NCBI GenBank assembly: GCA_020881915.1
Contig: JAJFPB010000001.1
Span: forward strand, 5,022,001-5,086,000
DNA: 64,000 nt
From: Paramyrothecium sp. XJ0827
Taxonomy: Eukaryota > Ascomycota > Sordariomycetes > Hypocreales > Stachybotryaceae
Direction: 5' to 3'
Shown here: piece by piece, positions 44,549 through 55,554 of the stretch
Position numbering within the stretch: position 1 is the stretch's first letter
Layout: each line of letters opens with the position of its first letter
The notes under the pieces: model-generated
Databases searched by the model: none
The model's input: only the letters and a program-made list of their open reading frames with translations
What the model was told of the DNA's origin: nothing
Translations under genes and position numbers: made by a program

Positions 44549-45768
44549 ATGGCTGCCATGCTCGAGTTCCGCACGCAGGGCTTCAACCCGTACGCCGTCA
44601 AATACTCGCCATACTACGACTCCCGCATCGCCGTCGCGACGTCGGCCAACTTTGGCATCGTGGGCAATGGCCGTCTCTTCGCCCTGGGTTTGACCGCGCA
44701 GGGCATCCAGGTCGAGAAAACGTAGGCGTTCTCCGCCCCTCCCTCCAGCCTTTGCTCCTCCCTTCCTCGTCACGGCCGGGCGCTCGCGACATATGAAGTT
44801 GGGTTCCATCAGCTGACGTTCCGGGCCTTTGTCAATGTAGCTTCGATACGAATGATGCCCTCTACGACCTCGCATGGTCCGAAATCCACGAGAACCAGCT
44901 CATCGTCGCCTGCGGCGATGGCTCGTTGAAGCTTTTCGACTTGGGGGTGGATGAGTTTCCCGTCATGAACTTTCACGAGCACAAGAGGGAGACCTTCTCT
45001 GTATGCTGGAACCCAGTCACCAAAGATACCTTCATCTCGAGTTCGTGGGATGGAACCGTCAAGCTTGTTCGTCCTTCTGCATAAACCACCCCGTGCAGCT
45101 TCGCAATTGACCTGTTCTAGTGGTCGCCAACCCGGAGCCATTCCTTGCAGTCGCTCCCAATCGGCAACTGCACGTACAGTACCTCATTCTGCCCCTCGAA
45201 CCCAGCCCTCATCTCCGCCGTGTCCTCGGATTCTCACCTCCGGATATTCGACCTGCGCACCCCCTTTTCTGCCAAATATCACCTGGTAGCCAGCGTTCCC
45301 GTCCATGCGCCGCCCTCTCAGCCAGGCCCAACGGCCGCAGCGTCAAGTCCCCCGGCCGAGGTGCTGACCCATGACTGGAACAAGTACAACGACACCGTCG
45401 TGGCGACTGGAGGCGTAGATCGGGCTCTTCGGACATTCGACATCAGGAATCCCACGGGCGGCCCGCTCTCTGTTATGCATGGCCACGAGTACGCGGTGCG
45501 CCGGCTTGCGTGGAGTCCGCACGCCAGCGACATCCTAATCAGCGCAAGCTACGACATGACGGTCCGGCTATGGCGCGACAGACCGGGGAATATGCAGACT
45601 CCGCCTGCGCACCATGCCATGGCCTCGCAGGCCGGCATCATGAACCGTCATACCGAGTTCGTTACGGGCGTAGACTGGTGTTTGTTCGGTGCGGGTGGCT
45701 GGGTGGCGTCAGTCGGCTGGGACGAGCGAGTGTTATTATGGGATGCGTACGCCTTGATGGGCCGATAA
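44549..45768 (+). CDS. PEX7: Peroxisomal PTS2 receptor Pex7 (WD40)
   Basis: Three exons, 44549-44721, 44841-45066 and 45121-45768, give 348 residues, within the normal range. Pex7 binds the N-terminal PTS2 signal of matrix proteins in the cytosol and delivers them to peroxisomes with a Pex20-type co-receptor in fungi. The N-terminus MAAMLEFRTQGFNPYAVKYSPY is characteristic. Repeats are visible as TNDALYDLAWSEIHENQLI, KRETFSVCWNP...SWDGTVKLWSPTRSHSL, SSDSHLRIFDLR, GGVDRALRTFDIR, HEYAVRRLAWSPHASDILISASYDMTVRLW and FVTGVDWCLFG...VGWDERVLLWD. The insert rich in Pro and Ser after repeat 4 (VPVHAPPSQPGPTAAASSPPAE) is commonly variable. The third exon begins exactly at the Trp of WSPTR. It is convergent with the helicase gene (stops 474 bases apart). 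Confidence 0.95.
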
Positions 45769-46242
45769 TCGTAAAACGATACATATATTCATGGTGCTTG
45801 TATCCATGGCACACTATCCGCCAGCGCAACAGTCTGGTATCTCCGGCTAGCAAGGACGTACTAACCAGCACCACGCTGCCCAAGAAAGAGGGCCTTTTCG
45901 TGGCCGAGTTGCTTCACACTGCCCCATATGCGGATGCTACAAGAGCCCAGCTCGCTAGGCCCAAAGCTTGAAACCTGTCTCAGCCGCCTATATCCAGCTG
46001 AAGCTGTGAAAATAAGTGTTATTATAGAAAAAGAATTTATATATCATACATTTGAGATGGATTTTATCTGCCTTAACGCCCGCCATCGTTCCCTGGCCCT
46101 GTCTAGTGTACAGTTATACATCGCATGATCATACATGAAACCGCCCAAAGTACGAGAAAGAACCTGAGTTATGCCGCGTTGTGACCAGATGCGACCACCC
46201 AGAGGTCCTCCCGAATTCTCAGAGGACCTGAACGAGTCCAAG
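45769..46242. other. Convergent 3' region of PEX7 and helicase gene
   Basis: Contains the two 3' UTRs, with AT-rich stretches near 46010-46060. No gene. Confidence 0.6.
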
Positions 46243-48257
46243 TTACCACTTGGAAGAGCGCGAGCGATCGCCGCCAAAACCAGAGTCGCGACCCTCCCTG
46301 CTACCATGGCGATCGTCGTTACGCCTGCGGTCGAACTGACGGCGGTCATTCTGACGATAGTTGCTCTGGGGCCTGTCTGATCGGACATTGCTCCGCATCT
46401 GATCCCACACATCATCGCTCCTGGGCGCGGCTCTATCACTGGTGCTTCTGCTCCTGGCCTCGATAGGCTCTCCTCCGAAGCGGCCCCGACGAGTGTCGAC
46501 AATGTTCACCAAGTTCTTTGGAATGCCCATTTTCGAGACCCAGGCACTTGACACGGCTGGGGTGTTCTCATGGCCAAAGCCAGAAATGAACATAGCCCTC
46601 AGCTCCCCGGCCAGAGCGAACTTGTCTGTAGCATTGCCAAACAGACTCATGTAAGCCTTCGTCAACGCATCCTCTGGTAGCGTTCCAATCAACTCCCTAA
46701 CCTCACCGAAAGACGGTGGAGGCGTTTCCGTTCCGTCAGCCCTGAAGCTGGCGACCTCTGACAGCGTGTCATTGGGTTTGAGCGGCAGGCCTCGGAGAAG
46801 CTTTCGGGCTTGACCACTGCTTGACGAAGGGAGGAGCAGCCATGACTGGCCATCCTTGCCTTGACGAGCGGTACGGCCAACGCGGTGGATATAGCTCTCA
46901 CGCTCCCGTGGTCCGTCAACCTGAATGACGTGGGTAACATTGGGGAAATCCATTCCTCTGGCGGTCACGTCGGAGGAGATAAGGATTCCGGATTCCGCGG
47001 CTCGGAACCGATCAGCGGCCCGCTGCCGACCTGACTGTGTCATCTTAGATGAGATGCCCCAGACGAAAAGTTTGCTTCGGGTCTCCTTCCTTTTTGCGAT
47101 TGCAAGAGCCGTAGCCAACTCTGTCATAGCGGTTGTGTTGAAGTAGATGATTGCCTTGAAGTTTGGTGTGCTGGCAGCCTCCTTGTCGATCAGCTCGAAG
47201 AGGGTAGGGAAGGTGTTGGCCCACGTATCGAGAGCCACGAGATGTTGAGGCACCCTATCGTGAGTCAGGGACTCATTTTCAGCAATGGTCTGGACAAACT
47301 GGAAGTCATCAGCGCGGACCATGCTTCGGGCCAGGCGAATGACATCCTCAGGAATCGTGGCAGAGACGAGCATGGTTTGACGTTTGGTTGCCGCGGCATC
47401 GGGGAGATGTCCAATGATGGCTCGAAGCTGGGGCTCGAATCCGACGTCGAGAATACGGTCGGCCTCGTCCAGAACCATGGCAGCCAACTTGGGCGCGTCG
47501 ATTCCCGACCTTTCGTCCTCGAGGAGATCGTTCAGGCGGCCGGGTGTCGCGACGAGAAGGTGGCAGCCTTGTCGCTGCACCTGACGCAGCATGGACCGCT
47601 TGTCAGTGCCGCCGACCGCAACTTGAACGACGAGGCCGGTGTGCTTGGCCAGGGCGTGAGCCTCGGCAGCAATCTGCTCCGCAAGTTCTCGAGTTGGTGA
47701 CAAGACTATTCCACGAATATCGTCTGATCGCGCCGAGTAAGCTGATCTCTTGTTGGCCAACGAAGGGTCCTGCTCGAGCATTCGCTGGAATAGCGGTAGA
47801 AGGAAGGCGAGCGTCTTGCCTGTTCCGGTCTTGGCCTGGGCGACACTATCTCAAGATTAGTAAAAGATTCTTTCCAAGGGTAGCCTGGGAATACTTACAT
47901 ATCCGTGCCCTTGAGCGCCGAGACAATAGTCTTGGCTTGGACAGGCGTCATCGTTTCGTAGCCCATGTCCTCCGTAATGGCCTTGAGGAGGTTGGGATGG
48001 AGACCTAAGCGGCTGAGGTCTTCAAACCTGGTGATCTCAGCGCTCGAGGTAGATGGTGCTTCGGCCGCCTGCGCTGCCGCCGCACTGCTGTAGTGCTTGG
48101 CAGAGAGCGCAAAGGTTCTGAAGAGGCTGGGCGAATGGGTTGCGGAGGCGGCGGCCGTGCGGATGGCTGGCAAGACCGCTCGAGAGCGTAGGAGCGCAGA
48201 AGGCGTAGCGATTATGCTCGCCTGGCGCGCACAGCGCCGAGCTCCCTGTCGAAACAT
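46243..48257 (-). CDS. MSS116: Mitochondrial DEAD-box ATP-dependent RNA helicase (Mss116-like)
   Basis: Two exons, 48257-47899 and 47845-46243, give 653 residues. The first 65 or so residues are rich in Arg, Ala and Ser without acidic residues, as in a mitochondrial presequence. Motif Q is near GYETMTPVQ, and motif I is AKTGTGKT (124-131), formed across the splice junction. Then come PTRELAEQ (Ia), TPGRLNDLL (Ib), DEAD in VLDEADRILD (II), SAT in LVSATIPED (III), SSDVTARGMDFP (V) and HRVGRTARQG (VI). Mss116 proteins assist splicing of group I and II introns and act in translation in fungal mitochondria. The C-terminal tail is highly basic and polar with Arg/Asp/Asn repeats (RQNDRRQFDRRRNDDRHGSR), fitting RNA tethering in this family. 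All helicase motifs are intact. Start: the first ATG in the exon, in line with the presequence. Confidence 0.92.
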
Positions 48258-48976
48258 GATGAGGTAGTCTGTGTATTACAAGAAAGAAGAAGAATGGCTG
48301 GATGAGAAGAAAAGATGAGCGTTAGAAACAGAAATGGAATGAATGAAATGATGGAATAGGAGAGTAGGAAGAAATGTTCAACCTAACTCAGCGTGGAGTG
48401 CAGAAGAACTTTCCAAACGCGATCGCCACGGTCATGATTTTTTTTCTACTTTGTCTCCTTTAGCGTTCCTTATCTTATCAGCAGCACCAATCGTTGGAGC
48501 GCAGGCAATATTAATCTTGCTGGATTCGGAATAGATCGAAAAGCGTTCCGCAGCGCGGGTGCTTAAGTAAGTCAAGACGAAGCACAGGGTCCAGGTGGGA
48601 GCCCGCCGAGCCACTCACACTAACGACCCCAAGGAGGTAAAACTCCTCCCTTGCCTTATCTGCCGTACCCGCTAGTAGGTAAGGTGGTTGCAGCATCTTA
48701 TCTTGCTAGTGAGACCCTGCAAAGCTCCAACTACCGTCACTGCGGGCTCTCAATCACCAGATCGTCGCGCCGCTATAATATTCGCGAGCTATGCGTTGGC
48801 CTACATAGACGTGTTCCGTTCGTTAGCAGATCCGGATACCGCCGATTTGACACTTTATCAACTTTCATGTCATCTATCATCAAATCTTCATTCAAGTTCG
48901 TGTTACAAGCGGAGGCTTGGCCTACATAATTCATTAAATCGTGCTGTGAACGTACTAAAAGGGCCCATATCGTCAA
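48258..48976. other. Promoter of the helicase gene and 3' flank of the membrane protein gene
   Basis: Both neighbouring genes run on the minus strand. The first 200 bases are GA-rich on the plus strand (a C/T tract on the sense strand). A TAGGTAAGGTGG element lies at 48676-48687. No gene. Confidence 0.55.
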
Positions 48977-50015
48977 TCATGGAGTCGGCCTGACGCCTAC
49001 GATCACGAGTCCTTCGCCAACGCCATCAGATAGCCCGCGCGCGACGCCGTCCACGGTCCACGCCGCCAGCTCGGACAGCGTCCTCCCAACTTTGCCGCCA
49101 TTCATGCCGCATAGCGCCTCTGTCAAGGAGGCGCCTCGCCTCCCAGCAGCGTTGGCGAGGTTCATACTGTGTCCGACGACTCGTTCAGAGACCCTGTGCT
49201 TGCGCTCCAGCCTGACCACGAACTTGAAGCAGAGCAACAGGTACGGCAGGACAAAGTGGAAGAAGAAAATGAAGTTGATGACCGTCGTTTGTACCGCACG
49301 GTGAAGAACGGAGCGCTGCTGATTCGTGCTCCTTCGTGGCGTCGACGCCCCGTCTACCGCAACAGCGCTTGTAGGCATTGCTACGCTGGCGGGTAGCGCA
49401 GAGCGGATCTGGTCTACCTCGTAAGGCTCGAGATCGCTCGGCAGTCCTCTCAACAAATAAGTCAGGCCGTCAATGTATGCTTTCCGCTCGAAAGCACTAC
49501 TCTCATCATCCGTGGGAGACTGGCCGTTGCCCATGAACTGCTGCACAAGATTTATACCTAGAAACACGTCTTAGTCTTAGCGGGACTAAAACCCACGGAG
49601 CCGCCATGGCAGGCCAGAACTTACCCAGACGAGCAAATCTCCAATGTATCCCGGAAGCAGTCCTGGCTGGCGATGCATCGCCTTGCCGGGGAGATCTGGG
49701 CGGCAACGGCGGGACTGGTGACTTGATTGAGCTGCTAGTAGGGTGCAGATCATCATGGATGGCCTCTGTGACCATCCTCTCGTTGGTGATTACCAGCGCG
49801 TCTGCCTCCGACAGGGGCCGCGGCCGTGATAGTCGATCCTTGCTGATGTTCTTCACGTGCAGATCTTCAAGGTTGTTGCTGCGACGGCAAGGTATTATGC
49901 GTGATTGCAGAGACGTGGGAAGCATGGCGATGACTGTGGAGATGCGACTTTCGGTTGTGCGCACCCACTTGGTTTCTTCCAGGACGGCAAAGGCCTGCTT
50001 TGAAGCCGGAAACAT
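48977..50015 (-). CDS. Unrecognised protein with a hydrophobic segment
   Basis: Two exons, 50015-49625 and 49557-48977, give 323 residues. The join RLGINLVQQFMGNGQSP restores one frame. The N-terminal 130 residues are basic, Ser/Pro-rich and probably disordered (PVPPLPPRSPRQGD). The second exon contains AYIDGLTYLLRGLPSDLEPYEVDQIRSALP and then a long hydrophobic stretch (TTVINFIFFFHFVLPYLLLCFKFVV). One or two membrane passes are likely. The segment after it has a conserved look (RLERKHRVSERVVGHSMNLANAAGR) and ends in small-residue helices with many Gly and Ala. I do not recognise a family. The ATG at 50015 was chosen because the seven codons before it start from a non-ATG. A serious alternative is that this is a fungus-specific organelle membrane protein; nothing here proves it. 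Confidence 0.7.
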
Positions 50016-51032
50016 CTTGCGTTGTGAGTTGAACAATCGACACGGCCCTGCAGACCGAGCGGTTGATGTTAAAGGACCCAGAGCGAGAGAGAGACAGCAA
50101 AAGCCGCGCGCGACGGATGGCTGAACCGACTCAACGATTCAATGTTGAGCAACGTTTGAGGATTGGCTTGCAATAGATAAAGAAAAGAAATCCAATCGAG
50201 TCCCACTGGCCGGATCGCCCAACCCCTTTGCGAGCTATCTTAGCGCGCAAGGGGCGCTCAAGCCAATCCTGAACTCTATGCGTAGCGATGCAGCGCCGAG
50301 GAGGGATCGCCCGCAACAGATGAAGTCGCTGCAGGATGGAGGAAAAGAATGACCGCATGGAAACGTTCGTTGCTGGCGATGGGTTCGAGAAAAGACAAGA
50401 ACAACGACCAAATTCCGGCTAGCGCTACAAGGAGTGATATGGGCCCTCTGCATCCCGGTTCAATGCCGTCCCGCTGCTTGAAGATGAGCCGGGAAAAGAA
50501 CGCCGGCGTTACATGCTGCAAAGTTGCGGCGGGCTCGCCAAGAGCCTACCTTGAGGTGCGGAACCCTTGTTTTCCTTCAGGGCCCGTGAGTTTGGCATGT
50601 GAAAGCGAGCCTGGAGCTTTGTTTAGACTAAATGCGGCGCTCGTCCCAAGTCCAAGTGGAGTACCCTTCCCTTTAGCAGTTTTCTTCCACAGCCACCTTC
50701 GATACGGAACGGATCAGTCACTACTGAATTACCTTGTCGGACACGGCCAATCACAGAGAACGTCTCCAAGCACGTATTACTGATAGCAGTACCTTGAGTA
50801 TCTCACGTTAAGCACTCTCACGCACAATATTTGTGTAGAAGAATAATCGTCTCTCAATAGCAGTATCATCCTTGTTTCGCCAAACGCCATTCATTCCTTG
50901 CTTTCTTCCGAGTACCCTATCCTCCTACAGCCAAAACGAATCCTTCGGCCATGCAATTTCATACAAGGTTTTCACCAGCCGTTGAACCAAGCTCAATATC
51001 CAGTTCCGATGCAGTTCCCGACGTGATCTTCA
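50016..51032. other. Intergenic region, no gene seen
   Basis: The 3' flank of INCENP and promoter of the membrane protein. One plus-strand frame (50349-50783, 144 codons) lacks any known motif and is probably chance. Confidence 0.55.
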
Positions 51033-54000
51033 TCATAGCAAGCTCTTGCCCATCTCGTAACTCCAACCGCCCTCACGCCTCATCTTGTCGCGCGCTGCCA
51101 TATCCTTCCTAATATCATCCTCTGTGAGCCGGTCAGTTCCGCTCCAGTTGGCACTTGATGTCCTCATGCGGAACTTGTGGAACTTGTCCTTGCTCTTGTT
51201 GAACACCTCCTCCATGTTGAGTGGCCGGGGTGGGCCGAACACTGTGAATGGGTCCATCTTCTCCTGATTGGTGAGTGCTGCGCGTAGGGCGGGTGAATCT
51301 GTCCAAGCAGCCATTCCCGTATGCTGGGGTTCGTCATCGTCCTCGTCCTCGTCGTCCGTTTGGATTTCTGGCAGCTCAATAGATTCGCCATTTTGGAAGC
51401 GTGGCGACGATCTCTGTACCGACTTGGCTGCGGATTTGAAAGCGTTGGAAGCTCCAGGCCTGGCAGGCGTCTTATGTGCGGGTCCGGCGGCGTTGGAGTT
51501 CGGTGCAAACGGTATTGGTCCGTTGGAGATTTGAACCATGTCCAGGGGGTGGGCTGCCTTTGCATGGTTCATGTGGTTGCTGGTGACCGTAGCCTTGAAC
51601 AAGTCTCCCGTGGCACTTGGCGGCACATTGGAGTATCCGTTTGCAAAGTTGGTTTTTGCCAAGACATCCTATGTCTAGTCAGTACATCTTGAACTTCTTC
51701 AATCGGTGGTCTAGTCCTGGTATTGGACGGTAATTGCAGAACTTACTCTCTTCAGCCCTCCCGAAGGTCGGACCGGTGGACCCTTGATGTTGGGAGCATA
51801 ACCCATTTCAAGCTCATCCTTAGATTCAGCGCTGGTACGGCGACGCTTCGCGTCAGCAGTCTGGTATGCTGGTCCACCTCGAGAAGGCGGGCGCTTAACC
51901 AGTCCCTTATCGCCATCAGTGCCTAAAGGTCGCTTTGCCGTGGACTTTGCTGCGTTGGAGAGCACTGCATTCACAGGTCGCGTTGACTCGTCGTGGGGAC
52001 GATGAATATTCGATGCCATCCGTGAATGTGGGCGAGGCACCAGCGGTTCAGCCCTCTGGCCGGCAAGCGAGGACGCGGGCCGTTCCGATGCCGCGCTGGT
52101 ATCATGCGAACCCTTAAGTTGGGATCGAACTGCGGGCGGAGGAGCCCTGGTCTGCTTCGCTTTCTCTATGGCAGCCTGTCGTTGTGCCAATTTTCTTGCC
52201 TCGGCCTGTTCCGCCTCTCTCTGCTTCTGATTCTCAGCTTCTTGCCTCCGTTGCTGCTCCTGTTTGCGCTGCTCTTCGGCACGTTTTCGTTCCATTTCGG
52301 CTTTGGCATCCCGACGACGCTGGTCCTCGCGCTCGTCCTGTTCCTTCTTCTTGGCTGCTAACTCCAGAGCTCGAGGTCTGCCATTGGAAGAGACCGAGCT
52401 TTTCAGGTTCTGAGCCGGAGTTTTCGACTGTAGAGATGGCTTGCTCGCCTTGGTCGTGAGCTGTTGAGAGGGCTGCGAAGGAGTTGCACCTGTGTTTGTC
52501 GCCAAGGCGTTGGTCGAGGGGTTGAATTGGGAGTGCTGAGATCCTGTGTTCACTCTGATAACAGTCGGCGCTTGCTTGGGTTTGGCGTATGCGTCTGTTG
52601 TTGGTTTCGTGGGACGCTTGAGTTCCTTTGTTCTGCTAATTTGAGGAATTCCGGCAGATCGTGGGACAGATGGCGGTGGCATGGATGAGGGCGCATCATG
52701 CATCTCGACTTCTTTGTCAATAGATGCCGAGGCTCCATCTCCAATGGGTTTTGCTCTTCGTGGACTAGTTCTCGTCGTCCTTGGGGTTTCCTTCACACTT
52801 GAGGCATCATCCCCCTTTCTCGACGCACTCTGGGCTTCAGATTGGGCAAGCTTGTCCTGGTCCTTGCTGAATACTCGCGCCTTCTCACGCTCTTTCTCAC
52901 GTGCCTTCTGCAACTTTTCAAATTGTCCTGCTATCGCCTTTGCCTCCTTTTCGCGTCGCTTTTCCTCCTTCTCGCGCTCAATGGAGGCTCTGGTGCGTCG
53001 AGCAACGGGACGTGTAGGACTAGCGGGCTGCTCTGCCATCTGCGTTGTTGATCGAAGCCTCGGTGACTCGAAGCTCAACTTGGTAGCTAGTGTTTCCGCA
53101 GAAGCCCCTTGGAAAAATCCAATCCGCCCTGGCGAAGGGGATAGAATTGCAGACTTTCCCTCAGCGCTTATTGCCGCACCACTTGCAAGAAGGCCCTTCG
53201 AAATTTTTAGGATCGAAGACATCTTGTCCTTGACTTGCTTCAAGGGGCTTCCCCGGAAGCTTCTCGATGGAGACTTGGGTGACATGTTCGACCGGGGAAT
53301 TTCTGCATATGCGGCCATCGTAGGATTCGACACCGTCACGGCCTTGGTTAGAGGAAGACCTGGAAGATCCATGCGGGGCTTAGCTATTCCGGCGGATGAT
53401 GAAGCAGACTTCCGATGCAAAGGAGCGCCGGTTGTCTGGGTTAAATATAATGACTCCGAATCAACTGGCTCCTGGCTTCGCGTAGCCCTGTAGTCTGTGG
53501 CCGCAATTTCTTCTCCGACTGTGCTCTTTCCGTGTATCTTTTCCATGATGTCTGCTGTATGGCTTTTTGAAAGAGGTGGTCTGATATCCTTCACCTCTAC
53601 GACTTCAGGCGGAGGATTTATCCAATCGTCATTCTCGTTCTCATCCTCGTCCTCTTCCTCGGGGAATGCGCCCGGTGTTGTCGTAGTAACCTCCTTTCGT
53701 GCAGGGCTTGATCGTTCAGCAGACGGCGTTGCTTGCAAGGCCGCCACAGTAGTTGGATAATTGAAGCTAGGGATAGACTTAGACGTTCTGGCATTTGCAG
53801 GTTGAGTTTCGCCAAGCCTGCTGATCTGGTCTTGGAGCCTCTGAGTATAGGTCTTTGTGTGATGTAGTGCAACGTCCTCCACGTTCTGGGAAGGCTTGTG
53901 GTTCTCATCTGCTCCCGCATCCACTAGCCCGAAATCGTCACCATCTGCGTCGTCAAGTTCGATTTCGGCAGCCAGAGCCTTCCCTTCGGTAGCTTTGCTG

Positions 54001-55128
54001 TACTGGCTTGTTCTGTGGTCGATGTGACTGGTTCTGGAGACCCGAGGGCCAATACTCTTACTGCCCACCAAAGGCTCTCGCGCGGGTAGTGATGCAAAAT
54101 TCAAACTGCTCTTGCGAACAACATGGCGAATAGGACTTGAACCATCAGACGGCGACCGAATATCTTCCGAAGGCGATTCATCACCGTCGAATTGGTGTTT
54201 CTGGGCAGAAGTATTCGGCTGTGCATGTTCCCCATCGATATCAGACCCTGAGGCGGACGAGGAATTATTATTAGCCTGAACCGCTTGCTCCTGTATGATT
54301 TCGTCTCTGCACGATTTGTTGGCACCGCTGTTGACGAGAGCTTGTTCAACTGCGACGACTTCTGTGGAGATTGCTGTAGTTTGCTGTTTAGAAAATGTCT
54401 CAACAGACGTTTGACGCAAGTCCGAAACCAATGTACGTGAAGGACTGCTTCTTGTGATGGGCGCTGCGGCCGCGTGAAGGGTCATTTGGTCGAAAGCAAC
54501 ATCCTGCGTATCTTGCGAGCCTACAAAATTGTCGATATGGACTGGTCCAATATCTTGGCTACCATAATAGCCAGAGTCTTGCGTAGATGGCTGAGTGGCG
54601 GGTTTCGGCGAAGGGATTTGTCGTTTGGGAGAGGTGTGTTTGAGCGAAACTGGAGATGCCTTCGAGACCCTAAATTGATGTCGAGGGGACAACTTGCTGT
54701 TGGCTTGATGAGGAGTTCGACGGGCCGCACCATTCGGTGTGGCGGCAAACACATCTGACAAAGGCTACTGCGACTTAGCATGTGCGGGAAGGTGATTTTG
54801 ACTATGTGCTTACCACACGCCCTGCTGCCACTCTGCTTTTCCCGACGGTTCGAGGAGTCTTCCCACGGAGCCGCCCTGGTGTTTTAAAGGCTTCTGCGAA
54901 GTTGCTGCGGAAAGTTAGTCCAGGCTATGGCAAAACATAGAATGTCACATACACAGCATTCTCGTCGAATATTCCGGCCATGTGCTCATTGAGCCAGTCC
55001 AGTTCGTTTCGCGCGGAGTACGAGAACTCCTCCACCTCTTGCTGCACGATTTGTAGAGCTGCCGAGCGCTCTTCAGCAATCCATGCCGCAGAGCCGGCCT
55101 GCAGGCGCGGTCCTCGGAATGCTGCCAT
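51033..55128 (-). CDS. SLI15: Inner centromere protein INCENP/Sli15, chromosomal passenger scaffold
   Basis: Four exons, 55128-54953, 54904-54814, 54764-51747 and 51668-51033, give about 1306 residues. INCENP links Aurora B (Ipl1) to Survivin/Borealin (Bir1/Nbl1) and to centromeric chromatin, and activates the kinase. The N-terminus (AAWIAEERSAALQIVQQEVEEFSYSARNELDWLNEHMA) is the helical Survivin-binding part. A long disordered, Ser/Pro/Lys-rich centre follows. A single-alpha-helix stretch (EDQRRRDAKAEMERKRAEEQRKQEQQRRQEAENQ) is typical of INCENP. The C-terminal IN-box includes LPEIQTDDEDED, MAAWTDSPALRAALTNQEKMD and the TSS Aurora site in RMRTSSANWSGTDRLTEDD. The protein is longer than yeast Sli15 (698 residues) but such length is common in filamentous fungi. 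It is divergent from SMC2 across 426 bases. Confidence 0.93.
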
Positions 55129-55554
55129 GATGCCCAAAGAGGCTTGAGGCGGGAACGCGTGGTCGACTCAACTGTCGATAGAGAACCGAAGACAGCTCAG
55201 GGCGCTTATAGATGTGATAGAGACATGTGGTGAACCCTGAAGCTGTCGGTAGGAGATAGAGTTAAACACAGACAAGGGCGATATTGGCGATGATGAAGAT
55301 GGAAGCTGAGCTCGCACCCATCAAATCGGCATGTAGGTCACAATGTTTTGATCGCCTCCAGTTTGGGTTTAGCTTGAAATGGAGTGAAAGTGGGTCGCGT
55401 TCGAAAAAGCTCCAGAGCGGGTGAAGTGGGATGAAGCTGATAAGGCCCTTATCGTAATCATTGTTTACTTTCCCCGAGTCGCGTTACCACAGACAAACAG
55501 GGTGAACAAACAACAACCCGTAGTGGCAGTATCCAAACCTCAAAGGCCGGCGCC
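55129..55554. promoter_or_regulatory. Divergent promoter shared by INCENP and SMC2, with ACGCGT (MCB) box
   Basis: 426 bases between two start codons. ACGCGT, the binding core of MBF/DSC1-type cell-cycle factors, lies at 55155-55160, close to the INCENP end. Additional CGCG-containing sites (GTCGCGTT) occur near 55395 and 55479. Both gene products act on mitotic chromosomes, so co-regulation is plausible. Confidence 0.5.

Noticed and set aside
50349..50783. 144-codon plus-strand frame between INCENP and the membrane protein
   Set aside because: No motif or promoter context; the two neighbours already account for the interval as UTR and promoter.
52681..53493. 270-codon plus-strand frame inside INCENP
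   Set aside because: It runs opposite the long third exon of INCENP, has no homology pattern and is Ser/Phe/Leu-rich as expected from antisense of Lys/Glu/Arg codons.
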